A DNA stretch of 5,496 nucleotides from Planctomycetota bacterium (GTDB lineage Bacteria; Planctomycetota; UBA1135; GCA-002686595): contig JAJDES010000183.1 in NCBI GenBank assembly GCA_029259675.1, forward strand, positions 1 to 5,496, written 5' to 3'. The notes below the pieces were generated by a model, which was not told the DNA's origin, did not search any database, and saw nothing but the letters and a program-made list of their open reading frames with translations. The translations under genes were made by a program, and so were the position numbers. The stretch's first letter is position 1. The number at the start of each line of letters is the position of its first letter. Of the stretch, positions 1 through 5,496 are shown piece after piece.

Positions 1-279
1 CCTGCCGAGTCTCCAGTCTTTCACACCGCGCCCAACGGCCTACTCATGGCGCCGGAAAACGGCAAGTGGTACGCCCCCGCTGAACGCTCCGGTCTGTTCG
101 TCATGATGAAATTGGAAGCGGACACGCCCGGCACCGACCGGGGTTGGGTCTACGCTACGACGAGTCCAAGCGGAGAATCCATCGTACGCGCGGGAGCCCT
201 GCAAGATTGCATGGCATGCCACGTGGGCGCCTCCGAACACGACCGCCTCTTCGGAATCGCCGATGACGATTGGGACTGA
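1..279 (+). CDS. Cytochrome P460-like c-type haem protein (3' end only)
   Basis: This is the last 92 codons of a gene entering from the left edge; the frame is open from base 1 and ends at TGA 277-279, so the true start is outside the window. Visible residues include a CMACH haem-attachment motif (CxxCH, bases 208-222, about 19 residues from the C-terminus). It is preceded by a segment of the type LFVMMK...RGWVYATTSPSGES. A 'W-x-[YF]-x-x-x-x-P-x-G' strand, then a single C-terminal CxxCH, then an aromatic/Phe-containing tail is the usual layout of cytochrome P460 family domains. Those are periplasmic mono-haem proteins, some of which oxidise hydroxylamine. The family call rests on this layout only. 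The lysine that cross-links to haem in true P460 cannot be assigned from the fragment, so catalytic activity is not claimed. An alternative is another small mono-haem cytochrome c. The first Met in the window (codon 16, base 46) is internal and not the start. It is transcribed towards the - strand cluster and has no evident functional tie to it. Confidence 0.72.
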   Translation, partial: PAESPVFHTAPNGLLMAPENGKWYAPAERSGLFVMMKLEADTPGTDRGWVYATTSPSGESIVRAGALQDCMACHVGASEHDRLFGIADDDWD

Positions 280-375
280 TGCAGGGCTGCAGGCATATCC
301 GAGATTCCAGTCCGCGTCACCGAAGCTGATCGTGACCTAGGTGTTCGGAGCGGCGATCCGACGATTCATTGATCG
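280..375. other. Convergent intergenic gap
   Basis: These 96 bp separate the tail-to-tail stops of the P460-like gene and the DUF58 gene. Only short inverted repeats are present: TGCAG/CTGCA at 280-291 with a 2-nt centre, GTCAC/GTGAC at 316-320 and 332-336, and TCGGA/TCCGA at 345-349 and 357-361. None is followed by a T-run on either strand, so none can be called an intrinsic terminator. Termination may be Rho-dependent. I see no gene here. Confidence 0.5.
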
Positions 376-1674
376 CTACAGCAAACCGCGGCGTTTGATG
401 TCGATGTATTCATTGACGACCGATTCGATCGCGGCGTCCGGGTCCACGTCCAGCACCGCAATGCCCGAATGGCGCATCGATTGCAGGGTCTTGTTGCGCG
501 CTTGCATCAGCTCAGCGGCGGCAGCTCGGTGGTAGGCGCCCTCGTCATCTTCTACGGGAGCGGTGGCGGCGCTTTCCAATTCCGGGTTCTGGAGCGCGAC
601 GAATAGCGGCAAATGGCGGCGCGAGAGTTGTTTTAGGTGGGCGGCAATGGGTGCGGAAACTTCACTGTCGATCACGTCGCTGAAGAAGATCATCAGTGAA
701 CGCCGCTTGACCATGTGCGAGAGCGTCAACAAGGCGCGCGGGTAATCCGGCTCAACCGAGCTCGATTGCGCGTCGGAGAGCAGCCGCGCCAGGCGCTCGG
801 CAGAATGGCGCCCGGGCGGAAGCATGGTTTGAATGCGGTCCGAGAAGATGAACAGGCCGACGTTGTCTTTGAAGTTGCGCGCCACATCGGTCAAAACCAA
901 GGCCGAGGCCAAGGCGCGATCCAAGCGTTCGTCGCCCCCGATGCGCTCCGTCATTTGCCGGCCGCAATCGATGCACAAGATGATGTTTTGACTGCGCTCG
1001 GCTTCGTAGCGTCGCACCATCATATGGTTCTGCCTGGCTGTCGATTTCCAATCGATTCGGCGCGGGTCGTCGCCGCGCACGTATTCGCGCAGGGATTCGA
1101 ATGAGCCACTGTCGCCGCGTTGATTCACGCGCCTGGGCCCCGGATTGCGCAGGTGGCGATTCCACGCCAACAGTCGTTGACGTTTGCTTTCACGCAAGCC
1201 CGGAAAAACCCGCAGTTCACTTTCAACATCCACTTGCAACTCGCGCCAACACAAACCGAGCGGGCCCAAGATACGCAGGTGCAGCTTGCTGATTTGGAAC
1301 TTGCCGCGCTGCCGGGCGTGCAGGGCAAAACGCACGCGAGTGCCGCCCCGCGGGGCGATCTGAAGCGCGCGCGAATCGTAGGCATCGGGGCCGGCCAGAC
1401 TCGCGGGGATGTCCGCCGCCAGCAGCAATCGCATGCGCTCTTGACTGCGCTGCTCCAACAACAAGGTCCAGTGGCTGCGCTGGCCCAGGGAAAGTCGCGG
1501 GTTGAAATCGGGCGTAATTTTGGGGGCTGCGCGTTGCCTCACTTGCAGCGCATCGAAGCCGAAAAGCGCGATCATCGCCAGCACGCCGGCCCAGCCCACG
1601 AGTGGAGAAAACACGCTTAAGACGATGAAGAGCGCCAGTCCTTGGAACTGGCGGCGCGAAGGCAAGGGCAGCAT
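376..1674 (-). CDS. DUF58 domain-containing protein (vWA-like, membrane-anchored)
   Basis: A 432-residue protein, the normal length for full DUF58 proteins. Residues 11-42 are hydrophobic and probably form the N-terminal two-helix membrane hairpin typical of the family. A beta-rich stretch follows (about 55-155). The DUF58 signature lies at 197-214, with E197-Y198, R200-G201-D202-D203, and R206-I207-D208-W209-K210 followed by S/T-A-R. After it comes a von Willebrand A-like fold: the first strand IILCIDCGRQM (231-241) carries D236, and a later FFSD strand (330-333) carries D333. The metal site is a degenerate D-x-G-x-Q instead of D-x-S-x-S, as is common in this family. The role is not established; DUF58 proteins are considered partners of MoxR ATPases, with the soluble domain likely cytoplasmic. 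The ATG directly follows the MoxR stop (TAA-ATG, same frame). There is no good Shine-Dalgarno, only a weak GAAG, so translation is probably coupled to moxR. The stop is TAG at 376-378. It is the last gene of the operon in this window. Confidence 0.95.
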   Translation of the reverse strand: MLPLPSRRQFQGLALFIVLSVFSPLVGWAGVLAMIALFGFDALQVRQRAAPKITPDFNPRLSLGQRSHWTLLLEQRSQERMRLLLAADIPASLAGPDAYDSRALQIAPRGGTRVRFALHARQRGKFQISKLHLRILGPLGLCWRELQVDVESELRVFPGLRESKRQRLLAWNRHLRNPGPRRVNQRGDSGSFESLREYVRGDDPRRIDWKSTARQNHMMVRRYEAERSQNIILCIDCGRQMTERIGGDERLDRALASALVLTDVARNFKDNVGLFIFSDRIQTMLPPGRHSAERLARLLSDAQSSSVEPDYPRALLTLSHMVKRRSLMIFFSDVIDSEVSAPIAAHLKQLSRRHLPLFVALQNPELESAATAPVEDDEGAYHRAAAAELMQARNKTLQSMRHSGIAVLDVDPDAAIESVVNEYIDIKRRGLL

Positions 1675-2658
1675 TTACTTCGGCGCGGGTACCGCGGCGA
1701 TGGCTCCCTCAATGCGCGAGTCCGCGCTAATTCCGTCCACTTGGGCCTCGGGCGCCAAAATCACGCGGTGGCGCAGGATTGCGATGGCAAGCTCCTTCAC
1801 ATCATCCGGGGTGACGTAGTCGCGGCCCTCCAACAGGGCTTTGGCCTGAGAAGCTCGGAAGAGTGCGACGACCGCGCGCGGGCTGGCGCCGAGGAACAGG
1901 TTCGCATCCTGGCGCGTGCGCCGAACGAGTGCCGTGATGTAGCTGCGCAATTCGGGCTCCACCCGCACAAGTCGCGTCATCTGGCGCATGCCGATGAGGT
2001 CTTGGCTGCTTAGCTGTGCCTCGACGCCGAAGCTGTCCGGCTCGGCCGAATCGAAGCCCTCCGCGTACCGATCCAAGATGCCCACTTCGGTTTCCTCGCT
2101 CGGATAATCGACCGCTATCTTCAAGAGAAAGCGATCGAGTTGAGCTTCCGGCAAAGGATAGGTGCCCTCGTACTCCACCGGGTTCTGCGTCGCAAACACG
2201 GTGAACAATTTGGACAGTTTGTGGGTCGTACCGTCCACCGTCACTTGACTCTCCGCCATGGCTTCCAAGAGCGAAGACTGTGTTTTCGCGGGGGCCCGGT
2301 TGATCTCGTCGGCCAGCAATATGTCTGCGAATATCGGCCCCGCACGGAATTCAAACTCGCGCTTCACCTCGTTGAGCACATTGACGCCGGTCACATCCGT
2401 CGGCATCAAGTCCGGGGTGAATTGGATGCGGGAATACTTGGCGTCCACACAGCGCGTGAGCGTTCGGATGGCCAGGGTTTTGGCCGTGCCCGGCACGCCC
2501 TCGATCAGGGCGTGTCCGCCGGCCAACAACGCGACCAACATTTGTTCGACAGCTTCGCCTTGGCCGAGGACCACCGAGGAGATTTGATCCGCCAACTGGC
2601 GAAGCTTTTCGCCGACCTGCTGCGCGGCTTCGGGACTTAAGTTGGTTGCGTTCGACAC
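1675..2658 (-). CDS. MoxR family AAA+ ATPase
   Basis: A 327-residue protein, a typical MoxR length. AAA+ landmarks appear in order: Walker A GVPGTAKT (54-61, K60), Walker B ILLADEIN (113-120, D117-E118), sensor 1 ATQNP (156-160, N159), the conserved PEAQLDRFLLK segment (170-180) with R176 as a candidate arginine finger, and sensor 2 GASPRA (257-262, R261). A C-terminal helical lid follows, with YVTPDDV near 281-287. All key residues are intact, so an active ATPase is expected. MoxR proteins are cytoplasmic, usually hexameric, and are thought to remodel or load cofactors into vWA-domain partners; the DUF58 protein encoded immediately downstream is the obvious candidate. The start is GTG at 2658-2656, chosen because a strong AAGGGGAG ribosome site lies 6 nt upstream and the next residues fit the family. 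The stop TAA (1677-1675) touches the ATG of the next gene. A 47-nt gap separates it from the DUF4350 gene, the largest gap in the cluster. No specific gene name is justified because MoxR subfamilies are many. Confidence 0.97.
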   Translation of the reverse strand: MSNATNLSPEAAQQVGEKLRQLADQISSVVLGQGEAVEQMLVALLAGGHALIEGVPGTAKTLAIRTLTRCVDAKYSRIQFTPDLMPTDVTGVNVLNEVKREFEFRAGPIFADILLADEINRAPAKTQSSLLEAMAESQVTVDGTTHKLSKLFTVFATQNPVEYEGTYPLPEAQLDRFLLKIAVDYPSEETEVGILDRYAEGFDSAEPDSFGVEAQLSSQDLIGMRQMTRLVRVEPELRSYITALVRRTRQDANLFLGASPRAVVALFRASQAKALLEGRDYVTPDDVKELAIAILRHRVILAPEAQVDGISADSRIEGAIAAVPAPK

Positions 2659-2664
2659 GTGGTG

Positions 2665-2672
2665 CTCCCCTT
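2665..2672 (-). promoter_or_regulatory. Ribosome binding site of the moxR-family gene
   Basis: On the - strand this reads AAGGGGAG, 6 nt before the GTG start at 2658. It is the strongest Shine-Dalgarno in the window and decides the GTG start. It lies in the only real intergenic gap inside the cluster, which suggests that MoxR is initiated independently and not by coupling to the gene before it. Confidence 0.8.
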
Positions 2673-2705
2673 GGGATTGGCGGAATTCGTTTAAGCGGGC
2701 GGAGA

Positions 2706-4079
2706 CTAGCTCACTCGCAATGATTTGTGATGGCCGGCCTTGGCATGGGCAACAGCGTGAACGCGGTCCATGGCCTGGGCCAATCGGGTGAGACTGGGAC
2801 GACTTCTGTCGTCGGGTTTGTTTGTTGGATCCGGTTTCCGCTCCAGGGCTTCAAATTCCGCTCTCAAGCATTCGACTTCAGCGGCGAGCTCGGGATGAGC
2901 CTGCGCGAGATCATCCAGGTGCAGGGCCAGGGAATCGGACCGCAGCGCGCCCCTCGCTTCCCGCAGCCTAAAGCCCTCAAGCAACAATTGAGCGCTCCGA
3001 TTTCTTCCGTTGGCGCGCGAGTAAGCCTGGGCAAGCGCATCGACATGGTCGAGCGAGGAACGCCCGAATTTCGGTGGCGCCGGAATGGGGCTGCCCAAGC
3101 GAAGGCCATTTATCAAGACGGCGATCAGGATCAAACAGAACAACCCAAGACAAGCTTGACCCCGACGGGAGCGACGCAACCAACCCCAAACTGTCGCCAG
3201 CAGGCCCTCTCCGGCCTTAAACCCGTGGTGCAACTCATCGAAATACACCACTCCCCGCCCACGCCAACTGGAAAGCAGACGCAAGACGAAGAGTGCCGGC
3301 TCACTGTCGTTGATTCGACCGTTGAGCAAGTCCGTCGCATCCGAAAGCAAAACGATTTCGCCCGAGCCGTAGGAGCGCCGGGCTATTCCGATCACAGCAC
3401 CGGAAGTGGCGGCGGACTCATCCATGACCTTCGATTGCGAGGCCTCGGTAGCATCTCCACGGGCAAGGCCCCTGTCCGAGCTGTTGCGGCTTGCGAGAAT
3501 CTCCCATTGATTTCGCTTTTCCTTATCCGCCCTAAGCGCCAGCCCGTGTCCCAACCCGCCGATGGCCGCCCCCATGTCAGCAAACAGCGGCTCCGCCGGA
3601 GCCCAGGCCGATCGATCAATTTTCATCGGCGAGGGTTTGATCGACATTCGGTCCCATACACCTTCAGAACGCACTTTCAACCGGCTCAATAGCGGGTCCG
3701 TTTCGCGAGCTTCAAAACCTGAATCGCCCCCCATGGAGGAAGCTGCGGGAACATAGAGCAAATGCCCACCACGGTTGACCCAGCTCAAAATTTGATCGGC
3801 TTCCGAAAAAGTCATTCGAACCGAGGGGTGCAGGCTGACGAAATTTGCGACCTTCCGATCCAAGAGCGAGGTCGGGCTCATCCAACGATCGCATTCAATC
3901 CCGAGCTCCTCCGCACTGAGATAAAGTGCCTTGCCATCGGATCGATTCGTCAAGAAGGAGCTGGGGCGCACCAAGTTCGGATTGTTTTCGTCTTCCGTCG
4001 GAGCGAATATCGCAACGCCGAGGAAGAGCAGCGAGGCGGCCACAACCACCCACTTTTGATTTCGGGCCCCCAGGCTCAC
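2706..4079 (-). CDS. DUF4350 domain-containing membrane protein
   Basis: A 457-residue protein. A transmembrane segment lies at about 10-26. A region matching the DUF4350 layout (about 44-270) follows, beginning SDGKALYLSAEELG and containing the WVNRGGHLLYV strand (100-110) and the GSGEIVLLSDATDLLN strand (238-253). Next comes the family-typical VYFDELHHGF (278-287), then a second transmembrane helix at about 308-326 after a basic WLRRSRRG stretch. A cytoplasmic-type helical tail follows, with RSSLDHVDALAQAYSRANGR (340-359). The topology is therefore both ends inside with the DUF4350 domain outside or periplasmic, as inferred from the positive charges flanking helix 2. The biochemical function is unknown; the fold is thought to resemble a glutamine-amidotransferase-like sandwich, but no catalytic triad is evident here. 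The GTG start (4079-4077) overlaps the DUF4129 stop as GTGA, with GGAG 7 nt upstream. The stop is TAG (2708-2706). A polar segment at 183-227 and a basic His-rich C-terminal tail (about 412-457) look poorly conserved. Confidence 0.9.
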   Translation of the reverse strand: MSLGARNQKWVVVAASLLFLGVAIFAPTEDENNPNLVRPSSFLTNRSDGKALYLSAEELGIECDRWMSPTSLLDRKVANFVSLHPSVRMTFSEADQILSWVNRGGHLLYVPAASSMGGDSGFEARETDPLLSRLKVRSEGVWDRMSIKPSPMKIDRSAWAPAEPLFADMGAAIGGLGHGLALRADKEKRNQWEILASRNSSDRGLARGDATEASQSKVMDESAATSGAVIGIARRSYGSGEIVLLSDATDLLNGRINDSEPALFVLRLLSSWRGRGVVYFDELHHGFKAGEGLLATVWGWLRRSRRGQACLGLFCLILIAVLINGLRLGSPIPAPPKFGRSSLDHVDALAQAYSRANGRNRSAQLLLEGFRLREARGALRSDSLALHLDDLAQAHPELAAEVECLRAEFEALERKPDPTNKPDDRSRPSLTRLAQAMDRVHAVAHAKAGHHKSLRVS

Positions 4080-4870
4080 TCGAGGGCTCCGATCTTGTCA
4101 GCCGCACTTTGCATGCTGGCCCATTTTTCGCTACTTGCGGAACGACCGCCGAAGGCTACGGGATAGAAAGCGCGCAACAGCTCTTTGAAGCTATTCTTCG
4201 CCTCGGCGGACTTGATTTCGCGCGCGTACTCGCCGCCTGTCTTCCCAGCTTCATAACCGGCGAGTTCGCGCTCGTCGAGCCAGAGAATCACGCCCTGATA
4301 CAGTTGGTGCATGGCCTCCTCAAAGCGACCTTCAGCAGCCGAATGACGGGCGGCGTCCAGCAAAGCGGAGGGTGTTTGGAGCGCTGGTTGCGTCGAAACC
4401 CAGTCCTGCTCGGCGGGCAACTCGCCCCGGCGCCGTCGATCCAAGTAGAGGATGATCAACTTGATCGCAAGTAGCAGCAAAACTGCCGCGAGGATGAAGA
4501 TGATGACCCGCGCGATGAGAACACTGTCGATGCCCAAGCCGAACAGCGACTCAAGCGCGCTCCCAAGCAATTCGAAAAACTTCTCCTTGGCTTGGCGGAT
4601 TAGTGAACTGATGTAGCTCTCTTCCTTCCAAAGGAACTCATCGCCGCTCAGTACTCGATCAATCGTTTCCGTCACTTCCGCCCGCGCGGGTAGCGCACCG
4701 GCCTCTGATGCCTCCTGCACGACGGAGGCCGAACCGAATCCCGCGACTTGCCTCTGCAGCACGAGCATTAGCAGTGCCGCAGGCATGACGCATCGAGTGA
4801 CCGACCGCGTCCATTGACGCAGTTGATCACACGCGAACAGTCTTTGAAATTGCCGCAAGGCCCCGGGCAT
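4076..4870 (-). CDS. DUF4129 domain-containing membrane protein
   Basis: With the chosen ATG (4870-4868) the protein has 264 residues. A hydrophobic stretch at about 29-45 is either a signal peptide with a long basic leader or a first membrane anchor. A polar, probably extracytoplasmic region (about 46-115) follows, then a strong transmembrane helix (about 119-142) ending in a basic DRRRRGE stop. The cytoplasmic DUF4129 domain comes last (about 168-262). Its hallmarks are ARHSAAEGRFEEAMHQLYQG (174-193), LDERELAGYEAGKTGGEYARE (198-218) and the F-x-x-L-L-R-A-F-Y-P segment near 228-237. Function is unknown; the domain recurs beside MoxR, DUF58 and DUF4350 genes. The start follows the upstream stop by 4 nt with a weak GAG 7 nt ahead. 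An alternative ATG at 4894, giving MAKPTSNF and 272 residues, would overlap the upstream gene by 20 nt and cannot be excluded. The frame is open as far as an ATG at 4972, but that would overlap the upstream gene by about 100 nt and is unlikely. The stop TGA (4078-4076) overlaps the next start. Confidence 0.9.
   Translation of the reverse strand: MPGALRQFQRLFACDQLRQWTRSVTRCVMPAALLMLVLQRQVAGFGSASVVQEASEAGALPARAEVTETIDRVLSGDEFLWKEESYISSLIRQAKEKFFELLGSALESLFGLGIDSVLIARVIIFILAAVLLLLAIKLIILYLDRRRRGELPAEQDWVSTQPALQTPSALLDAARHSAAEGRFEEAMHQLYQGVILWLDERELAGYEAGKTGGEYAREIKSAEAKNSFKELLRAFYPVAFGGRSASSEKWASMQSAADKIGALE
4087..4090 (-). promoter_or_regulatory. Ribosome binding site of the DUF4350 gene
   Basis: GGAG on the - strand, 7 nt before the GTG at 4079. 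It lies inside the last codons of the DUF4129 gene (those for Gly-Ala-Leu-Glu). Together with the GTGA start/stop overlap it supports both the GTG start and coupled translation. Confidence 0.65.
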
Positions 4871-4874
4871 GAAA

Positions 4875-5496
4875 TTACTCGTGGGTTTCGCCATCCACTG
4901 GGCCTGCGGAATCCACGGCCGCGTCCATACCGGCGGCAGACAGCTCCACGTCGAGGCCTTCCTTGCGGACACGCATGTCGTAGTACAGAAGTGTCACGAC
5001 TGTTGACGAGAAGGGCAGTGTTAACGCCGTCACCAGGATGTTTGCGGCAGACATCCAGTAAGGCTGGACGTAGTCGTCAAAAGAGAGGCCTGTTGTTGGG
5101 GAAGGCTGATCGCCAAACAGAAAACTGCCGGCACCGATAATCATCCCCGGCAGCCCAACGATGATCGTGCTCACCAGCATGACAAGTGCAATTTTGCCCC
5201 AACTGTCTTTTGCCAAAACGGCTGAGCGCCTGAAGAAATTCCATTCGTCCTCCAAGACAATCAATGGCGCCCAAGCGAACCAAACGATGTACATAAAGAT
5301 TCCCGGCACGATCAGGCACATGCACCCAAGAGTGAGCACGATCATGAAAAACAGCATGCAAATCAGCAGCGGAATCATCCGCCCCGCCCCGACTTTTGCC
5401 GCTGCCCCGACTTGAGTGCTCCGGCCCATGGCCAACTCTGAAGCCATCCAAATGCCGGTCGCCATGGCGCCCGCATTCAAGAACATCGAGGAGATG
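4875..5496 (-). CDS. Polytopic membrane protein, glycerophosphodiester phosphodiesterase membrane-domain-like (5' end missing)
   Basis: The frame is open through the right edge: three codons (Ile-Ser-Ser) precede the first visible Met at 5486, so the true start is outside the window. 206 residues are seen, ending at TAA 4877-4875. Counting from that Met, hydrophobic helices lie at about 2-17, 36-56, 57-78, 99-122 and 145-169. Family-like features are VPGIFMYIVWFAWAPLIVLE (60-79), the following FFRRSAVLAKDSW amphipathic segment, and LLYYDMRVRKEGLDVE (166-181), which ends the last helix. The 'YYD-x-R-x-R-x-EG-x-D' ending with an acidic tail is characteristic of the GPDPase membrane-domain and related DUF975/YciC-like families. 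These lack a phosphodiesterase catalytic domain, so no enzymatic activity is implied. It precedes the DUF4129 gene by 4 nt and is probably in the same operon. It may be an accessory membrane component; its function is unknown. Confidence 0.82.
   Translation of the reverse strand, partial: ISSMFLNAGAMATGIWMASELAMGRSTQVGAAAKVGAGRMIPLLICMLFFMIVLTLGCMCLIVPGIFMYIVWFAWAPLIVLEDEWNFFRRSAVLAKDSWGKIALVMLVSTIIVGLPGMIIGAGSFLFGDQPSPTTGLSFDDYVQPYWMSAANILVTALTLPFSSTVVTLLYYDMRVRKEGLDVELSAAGMDAAVDSAGPVDGETHE

Noticed and set aside
316..361. Short inverted repeats as a possible bidirectional terminator between the convergent genes
   Set aside because: The stems are only 5 bp, the loops are 7-11 nt, and no T-run follows on either strand.
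1120..1620. + strand open frame of 166 codons antisense to the DUF58 gene
   Set aside because: Composition is Ala/Gln/Arg-rich without domain signals; it is a shadow of the DUF58 reading frame.
2140..2640. + strand open frame of 166 codons antisense to the moxR gene
   Set aside because: Wholly antisense to a gene with all AAA+ motifs intact, and its protein shows no family features.
2727..3692. Long + strand open frame (321 codons) opposite the DUF4350 gene
   Set aside because: Its translation is rich in Pro, Gln, Arg and Gly with no recognisable domain. It has no clear ribosome site and lies wholly antisense to a well-supported gene. GC-rich codon bias on the other strand explains it.
3926..4474. 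+ strand open frame of 182 codons spanning the DUF4350/DUF4129 junction
   Set aside because: Antisense to two recognised domains, low-complexity composition, and no plausible ribosome site or domain.
4871..4972. Longest possible start of the DUF4129 gene at 4972
   Set aside because: It would overlap the upstream membrane-protein gene by about 100 nt. The extra residues (Trp- and Pro-rich) look like an out-of-frame read of that gene's C-terminal codons.
1..5496. Search for defence, phage, transposon, CRISPR or tRNA/rRNA features
   Set aside because: No direct repeat arrays, transposase-like products, terminal inverted repeats or RNA-like folds were recognised. MoxR ATPases with vWA partners occur in some defence contexts, but the DUF4129/DUF4350/DUF58 companions point to the ordinary conserved envelope cluster.

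Overview
The window holds one short gene end on the + strand and five closely packed genes on the - strand. The average codon is GC-rich, roughly 55-60% G+C by eye. The - strand genes have Shine-Dalgarno-led ATG or GTG starts and membrane and export signals, so this is a bacterium. The pairing of a P460-type cytochrome with this ATPase/vWA membrane cluster would fit Myxococcota, another former deltaproteobacterial group, or Planctomycetota. Nothing here fixes the phylum, and I see no RNA genes, insertion sequences, CRISPR arrays or phage genes.

Layout on the + strand: positions 1-279 are the 3' end of a c-type haem protein with one CxxCH motif, most likely a cytochrome P460 family member. It converges on the - strand cluster across a 96-bp gap (280-375) in which I see no convincing terminator.

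Layout on the - strand, in transcription order from the right edge: (i) an integral membrane protein whose start lies beyond the window (5496-4875), resembling the glycerophosphodiester phosphodiesterase membrane-domain family; (ii) a DUF4129 protein (4870-4076); (iii) a DUF4350 protein (4079-2706); (iv) a MoxR-family AAA+ ATPase (2658-1675); (v) a DUF58 protein with a vWA-like fold (1674-376). The junctions are a 4-nt gap, a 4-nt GTGA overlap, a 47-nt gap with a strong Shine-Dalgarno before moxR, and a direct TAA-ATG abutment. This indicates a single operon with translational coupling. No promoter is visible, and it should lie to the right of the window.

How the genes may work together: MoxR ATPases usually act as chaperone-like remodelling machines on a vWA partner, here the DUF58 protein. 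The DUF4350 and DUF4129 proteins are single- or double-pass membrane proteins that recur with MoxR and DUF58 in many bacteria. They probably form an envelope complex whose substrate is unknown. This is a known but poorly characterised conserved cassette, not a new system. The most distinctive local details are that moxR and the DUF58 gene lie in the same reading frame separated by a single stop codon, and that moxR has its own strong ribosome binding site inside an otherwise tightly coupled operon.
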